Counted from the stretch's first letter, positions 10,080-18,340 are shown. The stretch: DNA of 64,000 bases from Sphingorhabdus sp. (GCF_023910635.1 NZ_JAAVVZ010000011.1:28866-92865), one strand, 5' to 3'. Program-made: numbers and translations. Notes: generated by a model not told the origin, from the letters alone.

Positions 10080-11027
10080 ATGTCTAAGAAAGCACCCGGC
10101 AAGAGCGAACGGACAGGCCTAACGGTCCTCCAACTTTTCCAGATGTTCCCAGATGAAGCGGCAAGTCGCAAATGGCTTGAAGATATTCGATGGTCGGATG
10201 GTGAGCGGTTTTGCCCACACTGCGGCTCGCTCAAAACAACAGCCGTAAAAAACGAAATTCCGATGCCTTATCACTGTGGCGAATGCCGCCAGTATTTCAG
10301 CGTCAAAACCGGCACGGTGATGCAGTCCAGCAAAGTTGCCCTGCAGAAGTGGGTGATTGCGATGTATCTCATGTCCACCAGCCTCAAGGGCGTATCGAGC
10401 ATGAAGCTGCACCGTGATTTGGGCGTCACGCAAAAGACCGCTTGGATGCTTGCACAGAAAATCCGGCAGGGCTGGATTGACGGCAGCGATCAGCTGACGG
10501 GCAAAGTTGAAGTTGACGAAACCTACGTTGGCGGCAAAGAGCGTAACAAGCACCGGAACAAGCGACTGAATGCTGGTCGCGGCGCAGTCGGTAAAACGGC
10601 TGTTATTGGTGCGAAAGAGCGCAACGGGAAAGTAAAAGTCGCCGTAATCGAGAAAACCGATGCTGCGACGTTGGAGGGTTTTATCTTGAACAGCGTGCAA
10701 ACAGGCGCGACGGTATTTACTGACGAGCATCGGGGCTATAGCGGCCTGTCGAAATCATTCAGCCATCAATCGGTCAAGCACAGCGTCGGTGAATACGTCA
10801 ACGGCATGGCGCACACCAATGGCATTGAAAGTTTCTGGGCGATGCTCAAGCGCGGATATAAAGGCACCTATCACCAGATGAGCGCCAAGCACATCGAGCG
10901 CTACGTCACGGAATTTGCTGGTCGGCATAACGTCAGAGGCTGCGATACCATCGTTCAAATGACGATGCTGGCAAAAGGACTGGATGGTAAACGGTTGCGC
11001 TATGACGATCTGGTAGCGGTGCGATGA
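10080..11027 (+). CDS. IS1595-family (DDE) transposase with N-terminal zinc ribbon
   Basis: CPHCGS...YHCGECRQYFSVKTGTVMQSSKVALQKWVIAMYLMSTSLKGVSSMKLHRDLGVTQKTAWMLAQKIRQGW...VDETYVGGKE...TDEHRGY...HTNGIESFWAMLKRGYKGTYH. Confidence 0.95.
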   Translation: MSKKAPGKSERTGLTVLQLFQMFPDEAASRKWLEDIRWSDGERFCPHCGSLKTTAVKNEIPMPYHCGECRQYFSVKTGTVMQSSKVALQKWVIAMYLMSTSLKGVSSMKLHRDLGVTQKTAWMLAQKIRQGWIDGSDQLTGKVEVDETYVGGKERNKHRNKRLNAGRGAVGKTAVIGAKERNGKVKVAVIEKTDAATLEGFILNSVQTGATVFTDEHRGYSGLSKSFSHQSVKHSVGEYVNGMAHTNGIESFWAMLKRGYKGTYHQMSAKHIERYVTEFAGRHNVRGCDTIVQMTMLAKGLDGKRLRYDDLVAVR

Positions 11028-12898
11028 AAAACGAACGCATCACCGAAGATTTTGTCCGCGACCATTTCAAGAATGACCCGCTGTTCGGGGCCGTTCGGTT
11101 TGATGAACAAAAAACGTCGATTACCAAGGCAAAGTCCTGCCTGTCGAAAGCGTCGAAAAGCATGACGGGCAAATCTGGTTTTCCCGAATTTATCGTTAGT
11201 TTTCCAGCGCTTCCGGATGATATTATCGTTATTGAGTGCAAAGCAGACGCAAAGGCGCATCGAAGCAAATTGGGTGATGATCCTTGCGGATACGCCGTTG
11301 ACGGCGCGCTACACTATTCCGCTTTTCTGGCACAGGAATACAATGTCATATCTATTGCCGTAAGTGGCAGCGATCCGAAAAATCTAAAAATCTCGTCATT
11401 CTATCAAAAGCAGAATGAAACTGAAGTAACAGAAGAAGATGAAAAGCTAATAGGTATATTTTCCTATATCGAACGTCTCGGGGGAGGGGCGCAAGCGCAT
11501 AATATAGAGAGTACAGAAATAACTAAAACTGCGATTGATCTGAACAATGATTTTGACGATTACTCAATAGCCGAATATGAGAGATGCACTATAGTTAGCG
11601 CAATTTTGTTGGCGCTTCACAACCCCGCCTTTAAGAGCTCATACAAGAAAATGGCGTCATCAAAGGAGATGACGCCTACCCCCGAGCGTGTGGCAAAGTT
11701 GATTATTACTGGTATTGGCAACGTGCTTGAGGACAACGAGATTGATGCCGAGCGCGTAAAATCCATGCTTGGGGAATTTCAGAAAATCCGCAACCATGAC
11801 ATCGCCAAATCCGAAAAGATAAAACGCAAAAAAGCCGCAGCAGAGGATGATAACTATGTCCTGCGCAACCTCATCGAACGGCTCGAAAAATCAATTCTAC
11901 CCCTGATTTCAATGGGCGAAAAAGGGTATGATGTTCTCGGTCGCTTCTATCGGGAATTTATCCGTTACGCAGGCTCTGACAAGAAAACGGGGCTAGTGCT
12001 GACGCCGCAGCATATCACCGAGTTTTGCGGGGATTTGGTGAATCTAAACGTCAATGATGTTGTATATGACAGTTGCTGCGGAACGGGCGGCTTTCTGATC
12101 GCGTCAATGAAGCGGCTTATTGGCCTTGCCGGTAACGATGAGATAAAGAAGGGTGAGATCAAAAAGAACCAGCTTATCGGGATTGAAAAGCGAACGGATA
12201 TGTTCACCTTCGCTTGTTCCAATATGATGATGAGCGGTGATGGCAAATCTCATATATATCGTGGTGATTCATTCTCGCCCGACAACACCACGATAATTAA
12301 GGCGCTCAAGCCAACAGTGGCCTTCCTCAATCCGCCTTATAATGTGGGTGAGGATGGACAATTGGCGTTTATCGAGAGCGCGCTGTCATGTCTCCAACCC
12401 GGGGGAAGGTGTGCCGCAATCGTTCAGATGAGCTGCGCAACGTCAACTGGGGCTGCTGCAATACTTGTTCGCGAGCGCTTGCTCAAAGCGCATAAACTGA
12501 CGGGCGTTTTCTCAATGCCAGACGATCTATTTCATCCGGTCGGCGTCATTACTTGCATAATGGTTTTTGAGGCGCATAGCCCGCATCCAGTGGGTTACAA
12601 GACTTTCTTTGGCTACTACAAAGATGATGGGTTTAGGAAAACCAAGCATATTGGCCGCGTAAACAAGGGCCAGTGGGACGCTATAAGGGCAGGCTGGCTA
12701 AGCACATACATCAACCGCGAAACTCAAGCCGGGCTTAGTGTCATGAAGGTAGTTTCCGCATCGGATGAGTGGTGCGCGGAAGCGTATATGGCAACAGATT
12801 ACTCCAAGATCGATCAAACTGACTTTGAAAAGGCGGTTCGAGATTATGCTGTTTACCGGCTGCTAAATCTGGGCACGATAGAGGGTGCTGCACAATGA
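11024..12898 (+). CDS. Fused restriction nuclease / N6-adenine methyltransferase (BcgI-A-like type IIB/IIG RM subunit)
   Basis: N-terminal PE-X15-ECK (PD-(D/E)XK-like), MTase motif I VVYDSCCGTGGFLIAS and motif IV NPPY; ATGA overlap with the transposase stop. Confidence 0.8.
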   Translation: MKNERITEDFVRDHFKNDPLFGAVRFDEQKTSITKAKSCLSKASKSMTGKSGFPEFIVSFPALPDDIIVIECKADAKAHRSKLGDDPCGYAVDGALHYSAFLAQEYNVISIAVSGSDPKNLKISSFYQKQNETEVTEEDEKLIGIFSYIERLGGGAQAHNIESTEITKTAIDLNNDFDDYSIAEYERCTIVSAILLALHNPAFKSSYKKMASSKEMTPTPERVAKLIITGIGNVLEDNEIDAERVKSMLGEFQKIRNHDIAKSEKIKRKKAAAEDDNYVLRNLIERLEKSILPLISMGEKGYDVLGRFYREFIRYAGSDKKTGLVLTPQHITEFCGDLVNLNVNDVVYDSCCGTGGFLIASMKRLIGLAGNDEIKKGEIKKNQLIGIEKRTDMFTFACSNMMMSGDGKSHIYRGDSFSPDNTTIIKALKPTVAFLNPPYNVGEDGQLAFIESALSCLQPGGRCAAIVQMSCATSTGAAAILVRERLLKAHKLTGVFSMPDDLFHPVGVITCIMVFEAHSPHPVGYKTFFGYYKDDGFRKTKHIGRVNKGQWDAIRAGWLSTYINRETQAGLSVMKVVSASDEWCAEAYMATDYSKIDQTDFEKAVRDYAVYRLLNLGTIEGAAQ

Positions 12899-13851
12899 CG
12901 GCCATTGTCTCTGAAATTTTTGATATTCGTTACGGACATTCGCTAGAATTGAATGGCCTTGTCCAGACATCTCTTGATAACGGGATAGCCTTCATTTCTC
13001 GAAAAGCTGGCGACAATGGAATTTCAGCATATGTGGAGGCAGTTGATGACCTTGAACCAGCAAAAGCGGGGGAAATTTCCTGTGCGCTTAGTGGGAATGG
13101 TGTCTTAACAACCTGCCTGCAAGAGCGCCCGTTTTACACAGGTTATCACGTTGCGATATTGCGACCGAAGCAAACAATGTCGAAAGCTGAAATACTATTC
13201 TACTGTCTTTGCATCAAGTCCAACCGTTACCGATACAGCTATGGGCGGCAGGCGAACAAAACCCTTGGCCGCTTGATCGTGCCGTCACCAAACGAATTGC
13301 CCGAATGGGTAAATTCATCAAATTTGGAGCCATTTGAAGATGCTAAATCCGCAATTTCCGCAGGAATGCCGGAAACAGCGCCCCATGAAATATGGTCGGA
13401 TTTTAGATATGATGAAATCTTTGATATCGAGCGAGGGAAAGGGCCAAGAAAGGCTACTTTGACAAGCCACGGCGCCACACCGTTTATTTCGTCCACCGAT
13501 AGCAACAATGGCCTGACAGGTTACACCTCCGAAAAACCACGGCACAGTGGAAATGTTATCACGGTAAATCGCAACGGCAGTGTTGGAGAAGCATTTTACC
13601 AACCCATACCTTTTTCCTCCACCGAGGATGTTCATGTTTTTAAGCCAAAATTCGACATGAACAAATACATCGGAATCTTTTTAGCAACACTTATCCGGCA
13701 AGAAAAGTATCGCTTCAACTATGGGAGAAAATGGGGGTTAGGTCGCATGAATGAATCCATCATCAGGCTACCGGTCACGACGGACGGGCAACCTGATTGG
13801 GATTTTATGGAAAGATATGTTAAAGCGCTACCATATAGCGTTAGTTTGTAA
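12895..13851 (+). CDS. Type I/IIB specificity subunit (HsdS/BcgI-B-like), two target-recognition halves
   Basis: Two HsdS-like repeats: SEIFDIRYGHSLELN...YRYSYGRQANKTLGRLIVPSP..LPEWV and DEIFDIERGKGPRK...YRFNYGRKWGLGRMNESIIRLPV..QPDW; ATGA overlap with the RM subunit stop. Confidence 0.85.
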   Translation: MTAIVSEIFDIRYGHSLELNGLVQTSLDNGIAFISRKAGDNGISAYVEAVDDLEPAKAGEISCALSGNGVLTTCLQERPFYTGYHVAILRPKQTMSKAEILFYCLCIKSNRYRYSYGRQANKTLGRLIVPSPNELPEWVNSSNLEPFEDAKSAISAGMPETAPHEIWSDFRYDEIFDIERGKGPRKATLTSHGATPFISSTDSNNGLTGYTSEKPRHSGNVITVNRNGSVGEAFYQPIPFSSTEDVHVFKPKFDMNKYIGIFLATLIRQEKYRFNYGRKWGLGRMNESIIRLPVTTDGQPDWDFMERYVKALPYSVSL

Positions 13852-13860
13852 GGCAAGAGA

Positions 13861-14004
13861 ATGACCGATAAGCCACCCGCCCAAAAAGGCCGTCCAGTCA
13901 CGAACAAACTGGATCAAATTCCAGCCTCGCCAGAGGACATCGCCAAAGCTATTTTTCGGTCTGCCGACAAGAAAATCAAAAAGCCGAAACCGAAGCCGAA
14001 TTAA
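13861..14004 (+). CDS. Small basic 47-aa protein at the right end of the transposon
   Basis: MTDKPPAQKGRPVTNKLDQIPASPEDIAKAIFRSADKKIKKPKPKPN, 10 bp after the S-subunit stop, same strand; below the ORF-track length cutoff. Confidence 0.6.
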   Translation: MTDKPPAQKGRPVTNKLDQIPASPEDIAKAIFRSADKKIKKPKPKPN

Positions 14005-14556
14005 ATGGCTTGTCTAGTTTCGTATATAATTCCCAAAAAAAGTATAATGAAGCACTTCCGTTTCTAATCGCATCCTCGGACCGCGGCGAACCGCGCGCGC
14101 AATATCTGTTGGCAACCGAATTGTTCAACGGCGTCAACATCGAAAAGGACTGGATCCGTGCCTATGCAATGATGACGCGCGCTGCATCGGCGGGCATAGC
14201 ACCTGCGTCACGCAGCTTAGCGCTCATGGACCAATATATCCCGGCTGAACAAAGGCAGGCGGGAATCTTGCGCGCGCGTGCACTGGATCAAAGCGCCGAC
14301 GGTGCACGCGGGGCGCAGGTCGATGGTCTTGCGTTGGACAGTCGCTCGCGTGAATCGGTTACGCTTGCTCCCGTATCAATGGGAGTGGCGGTTTCGGCAA
14401 AGCGCGCATCGGACTCAGTCGCTGACGAAAAATGGCGCATTCAGCTTGGCGCGTTCAGCCATGCCGCCAATGCAAAAAAGCTTTGGACGAAAATTGCCAA
14501 GGATATACCCAGGCTGGCGACGATGAAGCCAATCCTGAAAAGCGACGGCGCGCTTA

Positions 14557-15727
14557 TACCAACCTGCAATGATCATAACCCACTGGCCCATTTGCGGTGC
14601 CCGATGGTCATAATGCGCCAAGGCTGATCTATGAGTTTGTTCCACGCCTCGCAGCAGAGGTCGACGATATTGTCGTGGGAAGTGAACACCCGGTTGGAGA
14701 GCCAGTTGTCGCGCATGAACTGCCAGATATTCTCAACCGGGTTGAGTTCAGGACATTTGGCCGGAAGCGCGATGATGCTGATATTGCCGGGAACATCCAG
14801 CTTGTCAGTCATATGCCAACCGGCTTGATCCATCAGTATAACAGCGTGAGCGCCAGGAGCGACGGCGAGCGCTATTTCTGTCAGATGGAGTGTCATGGTT
14901 TCGGTATTGCAGAACGGCAGCACCAGCCCCGCGCCCTTGCCGTGCTCCGGGCAGATTGCGCCGAAGATATAGGCCGATTTGGTCCGCTGGTCTTTGGGTG
15001 CCGATGGCCGCGTCCCGCGTCTGGCCCAACGCCGCGTGATCTTGTTCTTCTGGCCAATCCGCGCTTCGTCCTGGAACCAAATCTCTATCGGCGTGCCCTT
15101 CGGGAGAGTTGCTCTGACCTTTGCAAGCTCGGCGGCAAAGCCCCCTTTTTAAAGGCCTCCATCGCAAGCTCGTTCTGGGCGTAGTGGCGAGGCCGCGCCG
15201 TCAGCTTGACATAGCCCAGTCTCTTTAGCTCACGCCCCACGGTCGTTGCATCAAGCGAGACAGCAAATTCGTAATGAAGCCACTGGACCAAGTCGACCAG
15301 CCGCCAGCGAACGACGCCATGGATCGCCGGGATCGGGCCGCACTCGACCATTTCGACAAGCGCGCGGCGCTGGGCATCATTGAGCAGCGACTGTCTTCCC
15401 GGGGCCTTGCCATCGAGCAGCCCATCGGGACCTCGGGCGTTGAACCTCACCACCCAGTCACGCACGATCTGTAAGCCCACCCCGCCGATCCGCGCCGCCC
15501 TTGTCCGGCTGCCACCGTCGTAGATCTCGGCCAATGCCAAAAGCCGGCGGGCCTGGTTCGCACTTTTCGACTTCCGCGCCAGTCGCCTCAAGGCAGTGCC
15601 GTCAAAATCATCCCGCAAGCTAATCGCTGATCCCATGTCACGTCCTCCAAATGAAGAACAACATAGAATCAGACTTTCCACCGTTTGGGAATCCCAAATC
15701 TGAGTCAGCCTCACCGCAGCTTGGTAT
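14557..15727 (-). mobile_element. IS630-family insertion sequence
   Basis: IS630-type transposase; imperfect end repeats TACCAACCTGCAATGA (left) vs TACCAAGCTGCGGTGA (reverse complement of right end); flanked by TA/TTA consistent with TA-target insertion. Confidence 0.85.
14573..15636 (-). CDS. IS630-family transposase, two overlapping frames with a putative -1 frameshift
   Basis: ORF1 MGSAISLRDDFDGTALRRLARKSKSANQARRLLALAEIYDG...AMEAFKKG; -1 frame continues GFAAELAKVRATLPKGTPIEIWFQDEARIGQKNKITRRW...MDQAGWH...PELNPVENIW. Confidence 0.88.
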
Positions 15728-15815
15728 TACCCGGCTACAAGCAGGGCCATTCGCCAGCAAAGCGGACGCCGAGGCAATCTGTAAAAAGTTGAAGGCAAGC
15801 GGGCAGCCATGCCTC

Positions 15816-15872
15816 ACCCTATCCGCGTCTTAGGGTCAGGACCCTATCCGCATCTTAGGGTCAGGACCCTAG
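15816..15872. repeat. 2.3 tandem copies of a 25-bp unit containing the MITE end motif
   Basis: ACCCTATCCGCGTCTTAGGGTCAGG | ACCCTATCCGCATCTTAGGGTCAGG | ACCCTAG. Confidence 0.9.
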
Positions 15873-16489
15873 CGGCACAATCTTTCGATGCCTCGGCCAA
15901 GCGTGTCACGTGCGGCAGCGCTGCCAGTTTCAATCATGAAATACTGCGTGCCGGAAAAACTTACCCGGTCCGTGCAATATTGCGCGCAACCGCTGTCGAG
16001 CGCTGCGGGGAAACGCAGTTCAAAACCATCATAGCGCGCGGTGAACTTGCAAGACCCTTGCCCGCTGAGGCTGATTTCCACATTTTCGCCGTTTAATTTC
16101 GCTGTGCCTATGCCCTCGCATTTGCTTTCAGAGCCGATGGTGGAGAGAAAGCCGATGGCAAAGTTGTTTTCAGTCCTTTCGACCGCGCAAAACCTATCGA
16201 CCCCAAGGTCGCCGTGCGTTTCGTATCGCCCGGCAAGGCCACTGTTCTTTGGATCAGGCAGAATGCCTGCTTCTATGGCCTTTGCATCCAGAGCCGGGCC
16301 TGCATTGTCGCTGCCCCCCAGCAAAAATGGCAATCCGTCTCCGCAAGCCATTAACAGGCAACAAAAGGGTACACAGAAAAAAGCCGACGCTTTCAAACGG
16401 GTTCCAACCCGCCATCGGTCACCTTGCGATAAAAACAGCTTCTTGCGCCGGTATGGCAGGTCGGACCTTGCGGCCGTGCGATGATCCAT
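15869..16489 (-). CDS. Putative lipoprotein, hypothetical (true start uncertain, probably near 16400)
   Basis: LKASAFFCVPFCCLLMACGDG lipobox-like leader; upstream part of the ORF overlaps hisI. Confidence 0.65.
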   Translation of the reverse strand: MDHRTAARSDLPYRRKKLFLSQGDRWRVGTRLKASAFFCVPFCCLLMACGDGLPFLLGGSDNAGPALDAKAIEAGILPDPKNSGLAGRYETHGDLGVDRFCAVERTENNFAIGFLSTIGSESKCEGIGTAKLNGENVEISLSGQGSCKFTARYDGFELRFPAALDSGCAQYCTDRVSFSGTQYFMIETGSAAARDTLGRGIERLCR

Positions 16490-16752
16490 ATTGCGTCTTG
16501 ATCGCAGTCGATGCGCATTTCAACGATATGCAAGACATTGCCGCTGCTTTCGCCCTTTTGCCAAAGCCGCTGGCGGCTGCGCGAAAAAAATGTGGCACAG
16601 CGGCTTTCGATGCTTTTCGCAAGCGCCTCTGCATTCATATGCCCCACCATTAACACGGTGCCATCGGCTTCATCCGTGATGACGGCAGTCACCAATCCAT
16701 TGGCGTCATATTTGGGGTCAAGCACCCATCCGCTTTCTCGTTCGTCGGTCAT
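16393..16752 (-). CDS. hisI: Phosphoribosyl-AMP cyclohydrolase
   Basis: MTDERESGWVLDPKYDANGLVTAVITDEADGTVLMVGHMNAEAL...WQKGESSGN...DCDQDAIW...CHTGARSCFYR. Confidence 0.93.
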   Translation of the reverse strand: MTDERESGWVLDPKYDANGLVTAVITDEADGTVLMVGHMNAEALAKSIESRCATFFSRSRQRLWQKGESSGNVLHIVEMRIDCDQDAIWIIARPQGPTCHTGARSCFYRKVTDGGLEPV

Positions 16753-16880
16753 GCGGGTTGCGTAACCCAACCATCTTTGCCCCGCCAACATTTTCTTTCT
16801 GATAATCATACGACAAGGGGGAGACAATTGTAACAGCCATGCCTATAGGCGACGCAGCGAAGCGCAGCGGGATTCGATAT

Positions 16881-18338
16881 ATGCTGACCACCGACCCTTT
16901 TGATGACGACAAACTTCGCGAGGAGTGCGGGATTTTCGGTGTCTACGACACGGAAGGCGCTTCTGCGATGGTGGCACTTGGACTCCACGCCCTCCAACAT
17001 CGCGGGCAAGAGGCCGCAGGCATCACCAGCTTTGACGATCATGATTTCCACACGCACCGCGCGATGGGCCATGTCGCGGGCAATTTTGACCGTGAAGAAA
17101 TCATTGGCGGCTTGGTCGGACGATGCGCCATTGGCCATGTGCGTTATTCGACCACTGGCGAAACATCCCTGCGCAATGTGCAGCCTTTATATGCCGATCT
17201 TGCCACAGGCGGGTTCGCTATTGCGCACAACGGCAATATCTCGAACGCGATGACCGTGCGCCGTGACCTTGTGCGCCGCGGGTCGATTTTCCAGTCCACA
17301 TCCGACACCGAAGTGATCATCCATCTGGTCGCGACCTCCGGCTACCGGACGTTGCTCGACCGTTTGATTGACGCGTTGAAGCGCGTTGAGGGTGCCTATT
17401 CGCTCCTGTGCCTGACAACAGAGGGCATGATTGCCTGCCGCGACCCGTTGGGCATTCGGCCATTGGTCATGGGCAAGCTGGGCGACACCATCATCTTTGC
17501 CTCGGAAACCGTTGCGCTTGATATTGTGGGTGCCGAATATATCCGGTCGGTCGAGCCCGGCGAATTGGTTGTGGTGCGCGGAACGGATATCCAGTCGCAC
17601 AAGCCGTTCATTCCCATTTCGCAACGGCCCTGCATTTTTGAGCATGTCTATTTCTCACGACCCGACTCAATCGTCGAAGGCATCAGCGTTTATTCGGTGC
17701 GCAAGGCGATTGGTGCCGAACTTGCGCGCGAAAATGGCGTCGATGTCGATTATGTCATTCCAGTGCCCGATAGCGGCACGCCTGCGGCCATCGGTTATGC
17801 CGAAGCCGCCAAAATCCCGTTTGAACTTGGCATCATCCGTTCGCATTATGTCGGCCGCACCTTCATTCAACCCGGCGACGGAGTCCGCCATCTGGGGGTG
17901 AAGTTAAAGCATAATGCAAACAGAAACCTGGTTGCAGGCAAACGCATCGTCCTTATCGACGATTCCATCGTCCGTGGCACAACTTCGCTCAAAATCGTGC
18001 AGATGATGCGCGAAGCTGGCGCTGCCGAAGTGCATATGCGCATTGCAAGCCCGCCCACCATGAACAGTTGCTTTTACGGCGTGGATACGCCCGAACGCTC
18101 TAAGCTGCTCGCCAGCCGCATGGATATCGAAGAAATGCGACAGTTTATTCAGGCCGACAGCCTTGCGTTCCTGTCGATTGACGGCCTCTATCGCGCGCTG
18201 GGCGAAGATTCGCGCCATGCGGACAAGCCGCAATATTGCGACGCATGCTTCACAGGCGATTATCCCACCACCCTGACCGACCATGAAGAGCATGAGGCAA
18301 GTGACCTCATGATGCTTGGCGGCCAAAAACGGGCATAA
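16881..18338 (+). CDS. purF: Amidophosphoribosyltransferase
   Basis: EECGIFGVY...LHALQHRGQEAAGI...GHVRYSTTG...VLIDDSIVRGTTS. Confidence 0.96.
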   Translation: MLTTDPFDDDKLREECGIFGVYDTEGASAMVALGLHALQHRGQEAAGITSFDDHDFHTHRAMGHVAGNFDREEIIGGLVGRCAIGHVRYSTTGETSLRNVQPLYADLATGGFAIAHNGNISNAMTVRRDLVRRGSIFQSTSDTEVIIHLVATSGYRTLLDRLIDALKRVEGAYSLLCLTTEGMIACRDPLGIRPLVMGKLGDTIIFASETVALDIVGAEYIRSVEPGELVVVRGTDIQSHKPFIPISQRPCIFEHVYFSRPDSIVEGISVYSVRKAIGAELARENGVDVDYVIPVPDSGTPAAIGYAEAAKIPFELGIIRSHYVGRTFIQPGDGVRHLGVKLKHNANRNLVAGKRIVLIDDSIVRGTTSLKIVQMMREAGAAEVHMRIASPPTMNSCFYGVDTPERSKLLASRMDIEEMRQFIQADSLAFLSIDGLYRALGEDSRHADKPQYCDACFTGDYPTTLTDHEEHEASDLMMLGGQKRA

Positions 18339-18340
18339 CC

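Larger units (their letters stand above)
9994..14034 (+). mobile_element. IS1595-family transposon carrying passenger R-M genes
   Basis: Perfect 25-bp TIR GGGAATTATATACGAAACTAGACAA (9994-10018) / TTGTCTAGTTTCGTATATAATTCCC (14010-14034); 8-bp direct repeat AAAAAAAG at 9986-9993 and 14035-14042; transposase inside. Confidence 0.95.
9673..15833 (+). pseudogene. Sel1-repeat/SPOR-domain protein gene interrupted by two transposons (pieces 9673-9993, about 14035/14043-14556, about 15727-15833)
   Basis: Removing 9994-14042 joins ...LLHYQKK to YNEALPFLIASSDRGEPRAQYLLATELFNG in frame; removing the IS630-type element joins ...MKPILKSDGAL to TRLQAGPFASKADAEAICKKLKASGQPCLTLSAS in frame. Confidence 0.9.

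Noticed and set aside
10119-10730. 203-aa minus-strand ORF within the transposase
   Set aside because: Fully antisense to the IS1595-type transposase; no recognisable motif.
11024-13851. Interpretation as a complete classical type I R-M system
   Set aside because: No HsdR/translocase helicase gene in the element; the fused N-terminal nuclease-like region fits type IIB/IIG better.
14597-15184. 195-aa plus-strand ORF inside the IS630-type element
   Set aside because: Antisense to the transposase; no domain signal.
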